DNA from: Morinoia aosen
Taxonomy: Eukaryota; Arthropoda; Malacostraca; Amphipoda; Talitridae
DNA: 64,000 nt
Direction: 5' to 3'
Assembly: GCA_030386875.1 (NCBI GenBank)
Contig: CM059575.1
Location: 48,886,859-48,950,858, forward strand
The notes beneath the pieces are model-generated. The model was not told the origin of the DNA. It worked only from the letters and a program-made list of their open reading frames with translations, and did not search any database. Positions 47,335 to 58,860 of the stretch are shown one piece after another. The position numbers and the translations under genes were made by a program. The stretch's first letter is position 1, and the number at the start of each line of letters is the position of its first letter.

Positions 47335-48514
47335 CATACAAGGTGGGCCAAAAGAAGTCACCCCATTGTAATATGCCTTTTTTTGTGCAGATTGCGGCCA
47401 ATGTGAAATCTGTTTTGACATTTGTGAAGTTGACAGATGTAAATATCGGACAGATGTAAATATCGGTTCTGGCTCGCGCACTGCACGTTTTCATTGCAGA
47501 TTATTCCTCCTGTCTCTAGGGCCAACAGTTTATAATGTTTTTAAGCGTGTTGATGAACCCAGCCAAAATTGCGGAGCCCCCGCACGTCAAGTTAAAATAA
47601 AATTATCAGACATCGCTTTCTAGCCGGCTTCTAAATATACTTCAAGACTTATTCTACCGTGTCACTGTGGGTATTGGCAAGGAAGAGGCTAGCTTGCATT
47701 ATTTTTCACAAAGCGATAAAAACTTTTACCTAACTTTTCATGCGCAAGGTAGAAGCATCTCCAGACAAAGACTTACATTGGGAGAGGTACGAGAGGGTTT
47801 TGAACTGGTTGACAATTAAAGAATCGTTCGTCAAATTCTTTTCTGATGAGAAGATTTTTACAGCTGATGATTGGGCTCTTAACAGACGTAACGATCGCTG
47901 GATTGTCTCTTCCAGCAGTGACGTTCAACCCACGATAACCACGAAGAAATCAGCTGGCGTCATGATCCTTTGCAAGGTTTCTAGTGAGGGCGACTCAACG
48001 GAAAAGCAAATGCTAAAATCTTATAGTAATGTCTTGCAAACAGAAATCTTTATTTTTATTTGAGATTTATTGGAGCTTCGAAGAAGTCTCCATGCAGCTC
48101 CACGGCTGAGCGTATGTTTCTCTCGTCAGAACTGAGTCTGGTTGAACGGAAAGGACAAACAGAAATCATTCCATGAATGAAGGCTAAACTTTCAAATTGA
48201 AAGTTGGGGCTTCAGCAAAATTCGGGCAAAACGCGGTGAGCAAAACTGTTTTTCTTGCCCAAGTGGTGCGGTGTGCGATTCTGAGAGACAGACTTTTGGC
48301 CTTCGAGCTTGTCTGATCTTAACCCGTTGGACATTTATTTTTTTCGCAAATTGAGGCCAAAGTTTGTTCGAAGCCCCAAAACGTCTCAGTGCTCAAGAAG
48401 AACATCAGAAAGGTCGCGGAGTCGTCGGTAACGACAGAAGTTATCAGCACCGTGTCCTGCTGTAGCAAGTGCGTAGCCGCCGCCATCATGGCTGGAGACG
48501 GTCATATCGAGTGA
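47335..48514 (+). pseudogene. Tc1/mariner-type transposase remnant
   Basis: A terminal-repeat-like start, AGGTGGGCCAAAAGAAGTCA (47340), precedes coding fragments. From 47525: VYNVFKRVDEPSQNCGAPA resembles the helix-turn-helix linker. KFFSDEKIFTADDWALNRRN (47836) contains the first catalytic Asp in its usual S-D-E-K setting, followed by TTKKSAGVMILCKVSSEGD. Later, in another frame, comes FWPSSLSDLNPLDIYFF (48295), the W-P-x-x-S-P-D-L-N-P box leading to the last acidic residue, and the end AAIMAGDGHIE with TGA at 48512-48514. Several frameshifts. The right terminal repeat is not recognisable, so the copy is dead and probably truncated. Different from the family at 22.0 kb. Confidence 0.8.
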
Positions 48515-49865
48515 AACTTATGTTCTCATGGACTACTGAATACACTGTCGAAATTCCAAAGTTTTACGTTACTCTTTCCAAGAGTTATTAGGATTTAAGC
48601 TCAGAGAGGCGATTTGCACGGATTTACCGAAAAGATACTGAATTCATGATTAGTAGTAAAGGATGATTTGTTTTTAAACTCAGGTAAATGAGGCTCTTCA
48701 AATCAAATTCCTCGACAATTTTTTTTCAGTAGTTTTTATGGTTTTGAAGTTTCCGATTCTACCAAATTCAATTATCAATAACATGGTATGACTTCGATTA
48801 GTTTCAATAGTAATTATACATCACAGAAAGTTGAATTTCTCTCGAGTACTTCTTTTTCAATTACACTAGATAACCACAACTGAATTCAAAACCATCCTCT
48901 GCACGTATAATTTTGTACGGAAATATACGTTTAGGTAAAAGAGCAAGATCACATGCCCACTCGACAAGTTGACTAATTAAAGCGCTTGACGTTAAGTAAG
49001 GTTTTCGTTATAAGTCATGATATGAAAAGTTAAAATTCACTCTGCCGGATACACCCGTGCCCCTAATTGATTTTTGATGACCGCTGCCCAAAAAGCAGGT
49101 CCTACTAACGCTGACCAAATAGAACTTCTGGCTTTTATTGGCTGACATTTTTTTTATTTTAACTCAAAGTTTGTGCTCCTGGGAACGATTTAACTCAGTC
49201 AGCGCAGATCTCGTGTTTCAAAGCCTTTCTTCTAAGTTTAAAAACGGATGGAGAGCCAAATGAAATAAAGAATCCTTGGTTTTTACGGATTGCTATACAT
49301 TCGAAAACTTGAATTGATATTGGTTCGAACACATTTGAGGCTATAACTATTGTCGAAAAATATTTTATGCTCGTTAATTTGAAGAAAACTTAGATGATCA
49401 TGAAAGTCTAATTTTTAATCTAAGTAATCTGACCCATAGCGGTCTGTCTTATGCCGAGTTTTGAGAGCGTTAAAGATTATAATAAGAGCTGGAGAAGAAC
49501 ACCATAATTGAAATCTAGGAGCAGTAGAGTAACTTTGTTTCAGTTGTGCTTAAATGGGCCTCACGCCAAAATCAGATCATTTAAAATACTCTTACCGCTG
49601 TAAAAAGCCTTTGGGCGAAATTGATTCCTTTTTTTGAAACTTTTGCGTGTCTCAAAATTAATTTCGCGCGCGTCTCCTCAACCTAGATTTAAATAACGAT
49701 GGTCCAGATTTACTAATACATCCCTTGTAAGAAACTGCAATAAAAATATTCGGAAATGGACAAACGATTCGTCAAACATGCATTCTCGCCGAGGCATTCG
49801 AATCATTAACATTGCAATTTGTAAAAAAATTATGCACCCATGCAACTCCAGTGCTGTTGATGCAC
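48515..49865. other. No gene recognised
   Basis: AT-rich unique-looking sequence; no convincing frame or repeat. Confidence 0.5.
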
Positions 49866-50115
49866 TCTTCGCTCAGTACCAGAACTCACCACGCTCACTG
49901 ACGACGCTATCTGCTCTCACTTGCTACGCACTTCACGCTCACTGACACAGCACCCCACGCTCACCGCGCACGCACTCCACGCTTACCGCACACACACTCC
50001 ACGCTCACCGCGCACGCACTCCACGCTCACCGCACACACACACTCCACGTTCACCGCGCACGCACTCCACGCTCACCTCGCATGCACTCCACTCTCACTG
50101 CCCACGCGCTCAGTC
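49866..50115. repeat. About 25-bp minisatellite (CACTCCACGCTCACCGCRCACG)
   Basis: About nine to ten imperfect units of CACGCTCACCGCGCACGCACTC type. Diverged relatives of the same unit lie at 51515-51690 and 59505-59720. Confidence 0.88.
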
Positions 50116-51514
50116 ACGGTACTAATTAGGTCTCTCTTTAAAGACTAAAGAAAAACTCGTCACGAAAAGGGATTTAAATCTCTAACAATTAGACAAGAAA
50201 GAGCTAAGACGAAAGGTTACAAATATTGTGATTATAAAATGTTGCTACGGTCATTTATTAGTCCTTATCGATGCGGGGAAATAGCGCATCTAATCATAGA
50301 TTAAAATATTTATTGTAGAAAAGTAATAGTCATCAAGTTAACTAAAATTTGTAATGAAGGCAAAAGGGACATAAAAAACAATGTGGTCGTTAAATTAAAT
50401 CAAAACGCAAACTTCAAATAAATCTACCTCTTCTGAAGCTACGCACACTCATCTGGCAGAATTTAAGAAATATGATTTAGAAAAATCGAAATATTATTTC
50501 CTTTCAATGCCAACATATTAAACAAGGAAAAATGAGAAGGAAGTTGCAAAGAATTCTTGACTTTATGAAGGAATTTGAGCTTGATCTAGTGGCGTTATTA
50601 TTTTAAACTATACCAGGCATAGAAAACTGTCAAGTTCGCGTAAAAAATAACACCTGATTGCTCTAATCTAACATCATAAAGAAATGATACTCGATGATGG
50701 CGCCAATTCGACATTCTAATGAGTTCCAGCGATTCCAAATATTCCAGACAAATTATTTTTGGAGTACCCCGGTAACTTCTGAAGAGCTTCTGTGCTTCAT
50801 AAATTTCATCTCCACTCTCGCGCAACCTAATTCTAGTGAAGTAGATGTCAGAATATCTTGTCTGTGTCTTCTTGTTCACATTAATGTATTGTGTACAAAC
50901 CGCCTACAACATCAAAAATGCCTTGCAGTCGAGATGTGGAGTGGCCCCCTCGCTCTCCTGATCAATGAGAGCCGACGCTGTGCCCTGTGAGCCTGTCAGA
51001 CACAGAATGCAGCTACATGGCGAACGTGACGTGAAAACCAGTCGCGGTCGAATGGACGCTTGTAAACGTATATGAGCATAGCATTGCCTCCTCTGCGCCC
51101 ACCTTTCCAGACCAGGATTTTCTACACATACCCACTCCTACGTCTTACGTCTTGTGTGTTGACTTCTGGACTAGTGTCCTCCATGTGTTTGAAAAAATAC
51201 TTAAAGTACGAAAAAATGCTTATAGAAAAATACTTATATAGGCTTAAACTAACTAATAATCGAATCTATAATCTAAGCCTTCGATAGGTTGTTGTGAGGC
51301 CTCTTGATGAGTTACACACAAATGTTTTGCTACTCAATTGTGAACTGCGAGTGCACGCACTTACCTACGTTAGTGCCGGAGCTCTGAACTATTGACCTCA
51401 CAAATTTGACTTCTACTCTCTTTATCTTACTCAGTATGTTATCATAACTGCACTGTGAAGCCCCTCGGACTCCGAGCTGTCTTCCACTCATTACGCTCAC
51501 TGTCATATAGCACC
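50116..51514. other. No gene recognised
   Basis: Small overlapping frames near 50598-50990 on both strands match nothing known to me. Confidence 0.5.
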
Positions 51515-51690
51515 CTATTCTCACTGCCCACGCACTCCACACTGACCACCAATGCACTCTACGCATACTATCGATGAACTCCACTCTTAGAGTCATAGCA
51601 CTTCTTCCATGCTCACTGACAACGCACTCAACTTTCTGCTCACGCATTCCACTCGCTATCAATGCATTCTGCGCTCTCCTCCAACGCGCT
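51515..51690. repeat. Degenerate copy of the CACTCCACGCTCAC minisatellite
   Basis: Units such as CACGCACTCCACACTGACC and CATGCTCACTGACAACGCA, clearly related to 49866-50115 but much more diverged. Confidence 0.7.
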
Positions 51691-52003
51691 GCTACCAACA
51701 GTAATCGAAAAATTTTCTTAAGCGCTTCTTTTTAATCACGTGAATTCCAAAGGTGAGAAATTTCAATATGCGATTAAGGGATGTAAGTTAAGTTTCAAGT
51801 TTATTGCTCACATTATGAAAAGTTCATCAAATAAGGCACCAAAGAGAACAAGATTTTTCTAGCACTAAGGTCAATTCAAAGGAATGAGCAAGGAATAAAT
51901 ACAGGAAATAAAAATACTCTCCAACGAACTTAGAATAAGAACGCTTACTTATAGTTAACTTTCCCATAAATACATAAAAATACTTTCGAATCTTACAGGG
52001 CTT

Positions 52004-52042
52004 CCCTATTGAAAATCGAGGACGGTGCACCGGTGGAATATG
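52004..52042 (+). repeat. 39-bp inverted repeat, left member
   Basis: CCCTATTGAAAATCGAGG followed by RCGGTGCACCGGTGGAATATG. Matches the complement of 56243-56281 at 38 of 39 positions. Confidence 0.85.
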
Positions 52043-55000
52043 GTTGACAGGGCTTATTATCCGCGATTGATTGGTCATTCGGCCATCCGACCGATAAAAC
52101 AACGGTACACCGCCCAATTTACGAGCATGTTATGATTGGCACTGCCATCCGTGGCCTCCCGTCCATACACCGTCTTTAATTCGCGGCATCTAGTAGCGAT
52201 TCGAGGTTGACTTGGCCAAGGACGGCCATCTGGCTCAGAATCGCTGATACCGTGTTTTTCTGACACTTGTATCTCATGCCCTCTCCCATTCAATAATTAC
52301 TGCTCTGCATTTGTGGTTAATTCTCAATTGCATAAATTAATCCTTATCGCAGATCGTCAGTAGCTGCAGCAACTGGTTCTAAATGTGCACCCAAACCAAA
52401 TACGGTAAATATGACTCATGCCAATAGTTTACTTCCCGTTTTAAAATATGATCAACTCTATGGTCGAGTGAAAGTGCATCAAATTGCCGAGGTGTATTGT
52501 GGAACGTTTCAATTATATTTAACTTGTTGGGATATAAATGCACAGGCGTAGCCAAATACATTTCAACAATATCATAAAATTATTATTTATGTAACGGAGG
52601 TGAATACTGTATTTCATGCTATGATAATACATGATGGGGTTCAACAATACATGGAGAAATATTAATTCTAAACACTTCAAATGTTTGTCGTTTCATTTAA
52701 AATGATAAACATACCCAGGTAGCAAGAAATTATTAGGTCAATATTGGGTTGATAATTATTTATTGGCCTGATATAGGAATCTTGGATTACAATAATAGGC
52801 TAATAGTAAGACAATATCAAAAAAAGATATATTTATTTATTATATCAACTTGTAATTGGGACAATGTAGTAAATAGTTTTATTTCTAATAATGAACTAAC
52901 AGTGTATGTATCTATGTACGATATTCACATAAGTGGAAACTATCTCATATGAATTAAAATATCGTAATTTAATAAAATTTGTAAAAATATAAATTATCAT
53001 TGCCCAAACATTGGGTTGATATCGTACGCCAAGAAAACGGAGTAATTTGCATAAAATGTACCAATCAAGTTAATGAATAGTTATTTCAGTCATTAATGAG
53101 TGCAGATATATATGACAGATATCAAGAAATATGAATACGTTACAATAATATGTATATTCAGAATTACTGTATTCGCAGGTTCACAGTTCTAGTTTTTTCA
53201 GTCGTTCAATGAGTTTCGAAGGGCTAGTTTTTACAAAAAAAAATGCTAACATCGTTTGTCATATGTTACTATAGCAATAAATGTCTATATGTATATTGAA
53301 TTAAGAGGATATAAAGATATAAAGTTATTTATAAAGTTATTTATATAGATGATAGAAATGACTTAATTTCGTAATGATGGTATTGAGTAGGCCTATTCCT
53401 ACCATATAACCCATTTGGCATGCATCATTCTTTGAGCAATTTTTCAAGCACGCATATACAGTATCTGCTGCTCAGATGAACGTAGCGTATGTGGTTGTTT
53501 AGTCTGATTTCACAATCCGGTATTGACATCAATCAACTGAAAGAAATCACAAATTATAGTTTTATTCAGCAAAAATAATTCAGTTGTGTGAAAAACCTAT
53601 TTAAATTGTCAAAAACACATATAAAACTATTTTTGAGGGGTAATTTTAACGACAAATCGATCTATTGCTGATGCAGGATGCAGCCCTTGAGTCGGACGTC
53701 TTGTGTGCGATACGTTAAGCTCGGCCGCAGCCACGGTGCAGCATGAGTCAGGCGTGCATCGCGGTAGTTTGAATTTTGTGACTGTCTGAAGTGAAGTAGT
53801 TGCTGTGCTCTTCATGTTTAGGACATTCATTGCTTAGCTATCAACAGCAAGAGGGCAGTTAATGTGAATTTGAATACATTTAAGTAACTGAAGCAAACGT
53901 GTTACCATTTTTTTGTTTCATTAGGTTTTGAACAACTATATTTTTGAAACGAAAACGTTCCCTGCGTTTCAAATTTAACCGAACTACGCGTAGATAAACA
54001 GCCTCCATACTCCGAACACATAGAGTAGTCATAATTTGTGGTAAAACTCATTGTAATTCAGTTGTTCGTGAATTAATGTTCCATAGAAATCTATATTAAG
54101 CATTCGTCATATTCGAGTTACTTAGCAGTGAAGGGCATGAATAATAGACGTGACAAACCTTGTTCTAAACGTTTTGATGACAATGGTAACCTGACACGAT
54201 TGGTACAATTGCAAGTGTGGGAAGCATTGAAGAATTTATTTTTTCCAATTATTGATGTAAATGAAGTTATAAATATCGTTTATCCAGCAAGACATGGAAA
54301 ATATTTGTGAAACGATTTTTTTTTCAACATGACAAAAGTTTTACAAGGGTGACAAAAAAAGTAGTATTTGCTTGGAAGGCTTCTCATTTAAAGTGTATTT
54401 TATTGAAAGTTTTCAATTTTACAATGTGTGTAAATAACTGAAATAGTGATAGCTTTTTGAGTGATGCAGTGTGATCTCAGCGCACATATGTGAGTTCTGA
54501 CTATTACGTTATTTTGAGAAAACATCAATATTTTTTCTTTAATTTTCTTATTTCATTAGCTAATTGATACAAGTTTTTTCAATTCTTACAAATTTTTTGA
54601 TATATAGCTTTATGTATTATACATATGTATTCTTAATTGTTGATGATAAGTGATATTAATGTTTTTCAACTATTATTCTCTATATTTTTAACAGTACTTC
54701 TATTTTCTTTTTTATTGTCCAGAACAGCTGATTAACGGTTTATTCATTAAAATACTGCGCAAATACTACAAAAATGAAAAATAATTAATATGTCTTTCAC
54801 AGAATTGTGAAGGAAAGATATACATCCAAGCTAGCAGTGCCTGTTAGTGAATGGCATGTATGGTACCATATTAAATTTGGAACCATAAGTTATTCATTAA
54901 GGAAGTCAGCCACAATGAGTGGGCCATGGCACCCATGATACCCTTCCGTAATACTCATTTGCAAGTGACAAAACTTTATTTGCTTACGTTCAATGAATTA

Positions 55001-55049
55001 TATTTGCATGAACATATTGCTCTTTACAGCACTTTTCAATGTAAAAATT
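52043..55049. other. No gene recognised
   Basis: AT-rich. A 60-codon frame at 54128-54310 is not recognisable. ATTGGGTTGATA occurs at about 52744 and 53013. No transposase motif, although the stretch lies inside the 39-bp inverted pair. Confidence 0.5.
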
Positions 55050-55736
55050 TGTGGTGTTCTCCCTCAGGCTGCTTTACACTCCGGGCAGACTTGTGAATAT
55101 CTATTGACTTGTGAATATCGATAGACTTGTGAAATATCTTTGCCCGAAGTGAGTGCCTGAGGTGCAAACGAACCGGCAAGGTGAGGAAAACACAACTGGA
55201 ATAAACGCCGTATTATTATGAAGATCGCCGACAATAATGGCACAAGGAAATATTACAGTCGAGTAATACAGTGACAGATGACGTCTTGGCGGACCGACGG
55301 TTGTCGGGGAGACGCTGCGTGGTTGAGGGGCGAGAGCAGACCGGTGAGGCTGCTGCTGTCCGAGGGTCTCGACCAAGGAGTACCAGAGGCGGTAGCGGAG
55401 AACTGGTGTGACTAGCAAGCGACAAGACGTGGCGGCTGGCTGTCGAGGAGGTGGTGAAGCCGACGAGTGAGGTGCTGGCGGAGCGTCGAGGCTTAGTGTG
55501 AATATCAGGGACGCTGAGAGTGTACTGAGCTCCGCTGGCTGCGCGGCTGTTTATATAGGCCTCGCTGGAGGTTGACTCTACCCGTCCAGGTCTCTGATTG
55601 GCGGGAACGCCTGTTTACTTTCACGTCGGACCGCGCGGTGTATTTTTCCTCGCCTCAAACACTGGAGTTGCGTGTGGTCTCATCTCCAACCATGAAGCGT
55701 GCGAAGGTTGTGGTGGTGTGTGTTCATACCACCACA
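55050..55736 (-). mobile_element. Solo LTR (687 bp) with 4-bp target duplication
   Basis: On the minus strand it begins TGTGGTGGTATG and ends GAACACCACA, so the termini TGTGGTG/CACCACA mirror each other. Flanks are AATT on both sides (55046-55049 and 55737-55740). An internal promoter is complete. A three-fold GACTTGTGAATATC-like repeat lies at about 55087-55135 in the U5 side. No internal retroelement sequence adjoins it, so it is a solo LTR left by recombination. It is unrelated to the 128-163-bp LTRs elsewhere in the window. Confidence 0.78.
55524..55602 (-). promoter_or_regulatory. LTR promoter: CCAAT, TATA, initiator
   Basis: On the minus strand: GCCAATCAG (55594-55602), TATATAAA (55557 to 55550), and the initiator TCAGT with its A at 55526, exactly 31 bp from the first T of the TATA box. 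Spacing is textbook for an arthropod pol II core promoter. Downstream sequence is GC-rich R/U5. Confidence 0.72.
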
Positions 55737-55933
55737 AATTAAATTCTTGCAAATGGGGGGGACTGACATTCAGATATCTACCCATTGGATAAGGTTGCGC
55801 AATAGATTCATATATCCAAAATAAGGGTATATGATATTTAATATTGGTGTGCGGTTAGCATGGTATGTTAATATTGTTGCTTCTTCACCCTAGCAAAATC
55901 AGAATCACAGGTGATCTCTGTACGATGGATAAG

Positions 55934-56017
55934 AAACGCTCCCAGCTGCCAGTGTATGACGTCACAACCATATGTATATATGCTCGTGACGTCATACACT
56001 GGCAGCTGGGAGCGTTT
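55934..56017. repeat. Perfect 84-nt snapback palindrome (32-bp arms, 20-nt loop)
   Basis: Left arm AAACGCTCCCAGCTGCC... ending TGACGTCAC; right arm is its exact complement, 55986-56017. The loop is 55966-55985. Each arm contains the CRE-like palindrome TGACGTCA. Thirty-two matched pairs without a mismatch imply recent origin or selection. Confidence 0.92.
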
Positions 56018-56242
56018 TTTTAGCGATTGCGTAGAGGTGGCCACCCGTGATTTGGAGTTGATTAAGGTTGCGAAGCGAGCGATTCATTGGATGTAGAGTT
56101 GGGTTGAGGTTGATTTGAAGCTGTTCACCGACCAAAGTTGGTCGCAGTATGGGCGTATTGAGGGCGCGGTATGGTCGCGAAGACTGGACATTTGACCCTC
56201 AAATAGACGGTAAACCAACCTCAAATCGTCCATGTTTCCACT
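56018..56242. other. Short stretch between palindrome and inverted repeat
   Basis: Nothing recognised. Confidence 0.5.
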
Positions 56243-56281
56243 CATATTCCACCGGTGCACCGCCCTCGATTTTCAATAGGG
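56243..56281 (-). repeat. 39-bp inverted repeat, right member
   Basis: Complement of 52004-52042 with one mismatch. No matching flanks were found, so whether the pair bounds an element is open. Confidence 0.85.
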
Positions 56282-57090
56282 TTACGCATGCAGTACTCGT
56301 CACAAATAGAGTTTTCCAATTCATAGTTCTAGCTTTTGGAAAAATTCAGGCAAGTGAGTCACAAATAATAACTACCTAAACTCCAATATATAGTACTCGC
56401 CATTAAGACCCCGATTCACAGTTCTAGGTCTTTTGCGGAAACTGGACGGAAGGTAGTAGCTCAAACTATGCCATTGTCGCTAGCACAGTGTTGACGTGCG
56501 TCAGCACCAAGTTACCCTCGGAACTCACAACGCCAAAACTCGTAGCCTTAATGAATGTTTTAAAACTAATTTTGGTGCTCATAACTGCAGCGAAAAAATC
56601 AAAGTTTTAGTGTCACCTCACTCCAACTCAGTTCGTAAAGTTGTTTGCCTTGCTAAAAATAAACAGAGCGCTCCCAGCACTCCTAAGGTTTGGGCTCCAC
56701 AGCTCCAATAGGCCCCGAGAAATCGCGTGACGTCCGGTTGGAAGCAGTGAAAGGATATAAAAGTTGTCTCAAGCTGAATCACTGGCCGAACAATCAGCTG
56801 TCCGACCAAACATCCAGAACCGTTCGTCACATGGTAAGAGCAAGTATTAACCATTTGTATGATGAAATTATTGATATCGATCGTCAATGTGAGAAACGTC
56901 CAATTTCTATGAACACAACAACATCACCAGATCACATCTCCGGAAACTTTTAACCTGAACTCGTACCAGCGCATCGGCGTAATTTTATAGCCAATCCTTG
57001 TAAAAGCCAAGGGAAAATTTTGAGATTGCAGAACGGATAAGAAGCAGCAGTTGACAGTCGCATTATCTGAATGCAAGCGAGACACACTAA
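56282..57090. other. No gene recognised
   Basis: Overlapping small frames at 56496-56953 on both strands match nothing known to me. Confidence 0.5.
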
Positions 57091-57266
57091 AAGGCCCTAT
57101 TACACGGGGCAACAATTGCTCCAAAAAGCAGCGACGGATGCTTCTGAGAGCAACGGACAGCATTTGCTGGGCGAGTTTTGGTTATCGCGTTTGTTCAAAA
57201 ATCTCGTGCGGAGTCGTACACCTCAGAGCGACAGAGCAGTGCTCGACTGAGCGTCGTAGTGTGAGG

Positions 57267-57359
57267 ATGTCTGTAACACCGTCTCGGTCTGGTTCACTAT
57301 GGTCTCGATCCGCCATACAATTGATAAAAGAAGCCTTTCATCAATGTCCTATGCTATGA
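57267..57359 (+). pseudogene. Possible MADF/Myb-like fragment
   Basis: The frame reads SGSLWSRSAIQLIKEAF, then HQCPML and a stop. A Trp followed by an aliphatic-rich helix and a P-x-L is the start of a MADF or Myb/SANT-like DNA-binding domain, which PIF/Harbinger elements carry as a second protein. After the stop, NTASH could continue it. The fragment is only about 30 residues, inside the Harbinger-like TIRs, and is cut by the MITE at 57422. The assignment is tentative and partly leans on that context. Confidence 0.3.
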
Positions 57360-57421
57360 AACACCGCCTCCCACTAAGCCAACATAAACTTGGTCCACCA
57401 TTCAATAGAAAGTCGAAGGAT

Positions 57422-57655
57422 TTAACACTTTGACTGTGGCAACTAGGTATTAATTAAGTTCACCACCAAACTCAAATTGTTAAGTCAATTATAGAAAACT
57501 ATTTTGGAAATATCAAACATAAACTGGATCGTGCCTGTATTTAGTTTTGATTAAATATTTATGAAAATTGAGTTTGCGACTATTGGTCGGTCAGCAGCAT
57601 TATGAAAATTTTCTCCGTGTACCACCGGTGGCGCACGTCGCAGTCATAGTGTTAA
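57422..57655 (+). mobile_element. piggyBac-type MITE, copy 1
   Basis: Flanked by TTAA at both ends. Termini CACTTTGACTGTGGC and (inverted) CACTATGACTGCG form short TIRs. Contains GTACCACCGGTGGCGCACG near one end. Copy 2 is at 58146-58366 in the opposite orientation. Confidence 0.78.
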
Positions 57656-58145
57656 TAAATGGCGCGGTGTCATATAATATGGAAGCTAATAAGTCTTATA
57701 TAAGCAATTAAGTGTCATTTTATTCATATAATTAGTCGTAATTTCTGTATAAAATAAAGCGGAATATTACCATTTACCGTGACGTTTCATTCGTGACGTT
57801 TCATTTTCAAATGCTGTAACTTTTCCGTAAATCGGAATGTTTATCAGGTAGAATTTTATGATAAATAAAGTGGTCAGAAAGTTGAAAAAGAATAATCCAT
57901 AGGTTTATAAGTTTAAACAGTTTAGCTGGATATGATGTAACTATCGAAGCCACAAAAAATAGAAAAAACATTTAGAAGATTGACTCTATGAAGTCAGGTA
58001 ACTGAATGTGCATTCATTTTTAATTTTCTATCATAAGTAGCGGGTAGAAAAATAGGCAATAATTTATTCAGCTTCTAATGATAAAACCATTTAATATGTT
58101 TTTTAGGCTTGAACCTAACTATATCAATATACCAAATGAATGGGG

Positions 58146-58366
58146 TTAACACTTTGACCGCGACGTGCGCCACCGGTGGTACACGGAGGTAATTTTCATA
58201 ATGCTGCTCACCGACGCAAGCTCAATTTCCATAAATATTTAATCAAAGCTAAATGAAGGCACGATCCAGTTCATGTTTGGTATTTTCAAAATAGTTTACT
58301 ACAATTGACTTAAAATTTGAGTTTGGTGTTGAACTTTATATTTAGTTGCCGCAGTCAAAGTGTTAA
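58146..58366 (-). mobile_element. piggyBac-type MITE, copy 2 (inverted)
   Basis: TTAACACTTTGACCGCG to its mirrored end before TTAA. Shares most of its length with copy 1, including GAACTGGATCGTGCC versus AAACTGGATCGTGCC. The two copies together form a large inverted repeat with a spacer of about 490 bp. Confidence 0.78.
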
Positions 58367-58860
58367 TTAATTAAATAACTCTTCCTATTGTTTATTTCTG
58401 TGCGATATAAAAACACAAATTATTATATTTATATGCGAATATGAGCTGTAAAAAAGATGTTAAAAATTTATTACAATATTATGATGTTTATATTGCTGCA
58501 TTTTATATTGATTCTCATAAATTAGATATTTTCCTAGAAGTCAATAATACATCAAAAGAATTATTTTAAATCAACAGTCGTACGACCCTTCAATCTCATC
58601 CATTGTTAGAAAATAAAGACTATAAATTATGCAAGGACATTTAAAAGCGCAAAACAGGATCTAAATTTTGTATACGTTCATAATGCATTTTATTTAATGA
58701 TGAAATGAAGATTGTCAAATGCCGCAGTCACTGCGAGCTACAACCTCCCTCTGCAATTGGCAACGCCACACTGGTTGCCTTGTGTGATAGCGCACCCACA
58801 AGTTGCGTCATTTCAGTTGCCGTAACCGAGGCAAAGTGTTGCCCCGTGTAATAGGGCCTT

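Larger units (their letters stand above)
57091..58860. mobile_element. DNA transposon with perfect 24-bp TIRs, Harbinger-like
   Basis: AAGGCCCTATTACACGGGGC AACA at 57091-57114 is exactly mirrored at 58837-58860. GGCCCTATTACACGG-type ends resemble PIF/Harbinger elements. Subterminal GCAAC/GTTGC motifs are frequent at both ends. The target duplication is not clear (TAA at the left, AAC at the right). Two TTAA-flanked MITEs are nested inside (57422-57655 and 58146-58366). The copy has no complete transposase. Confidence 0.68.
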
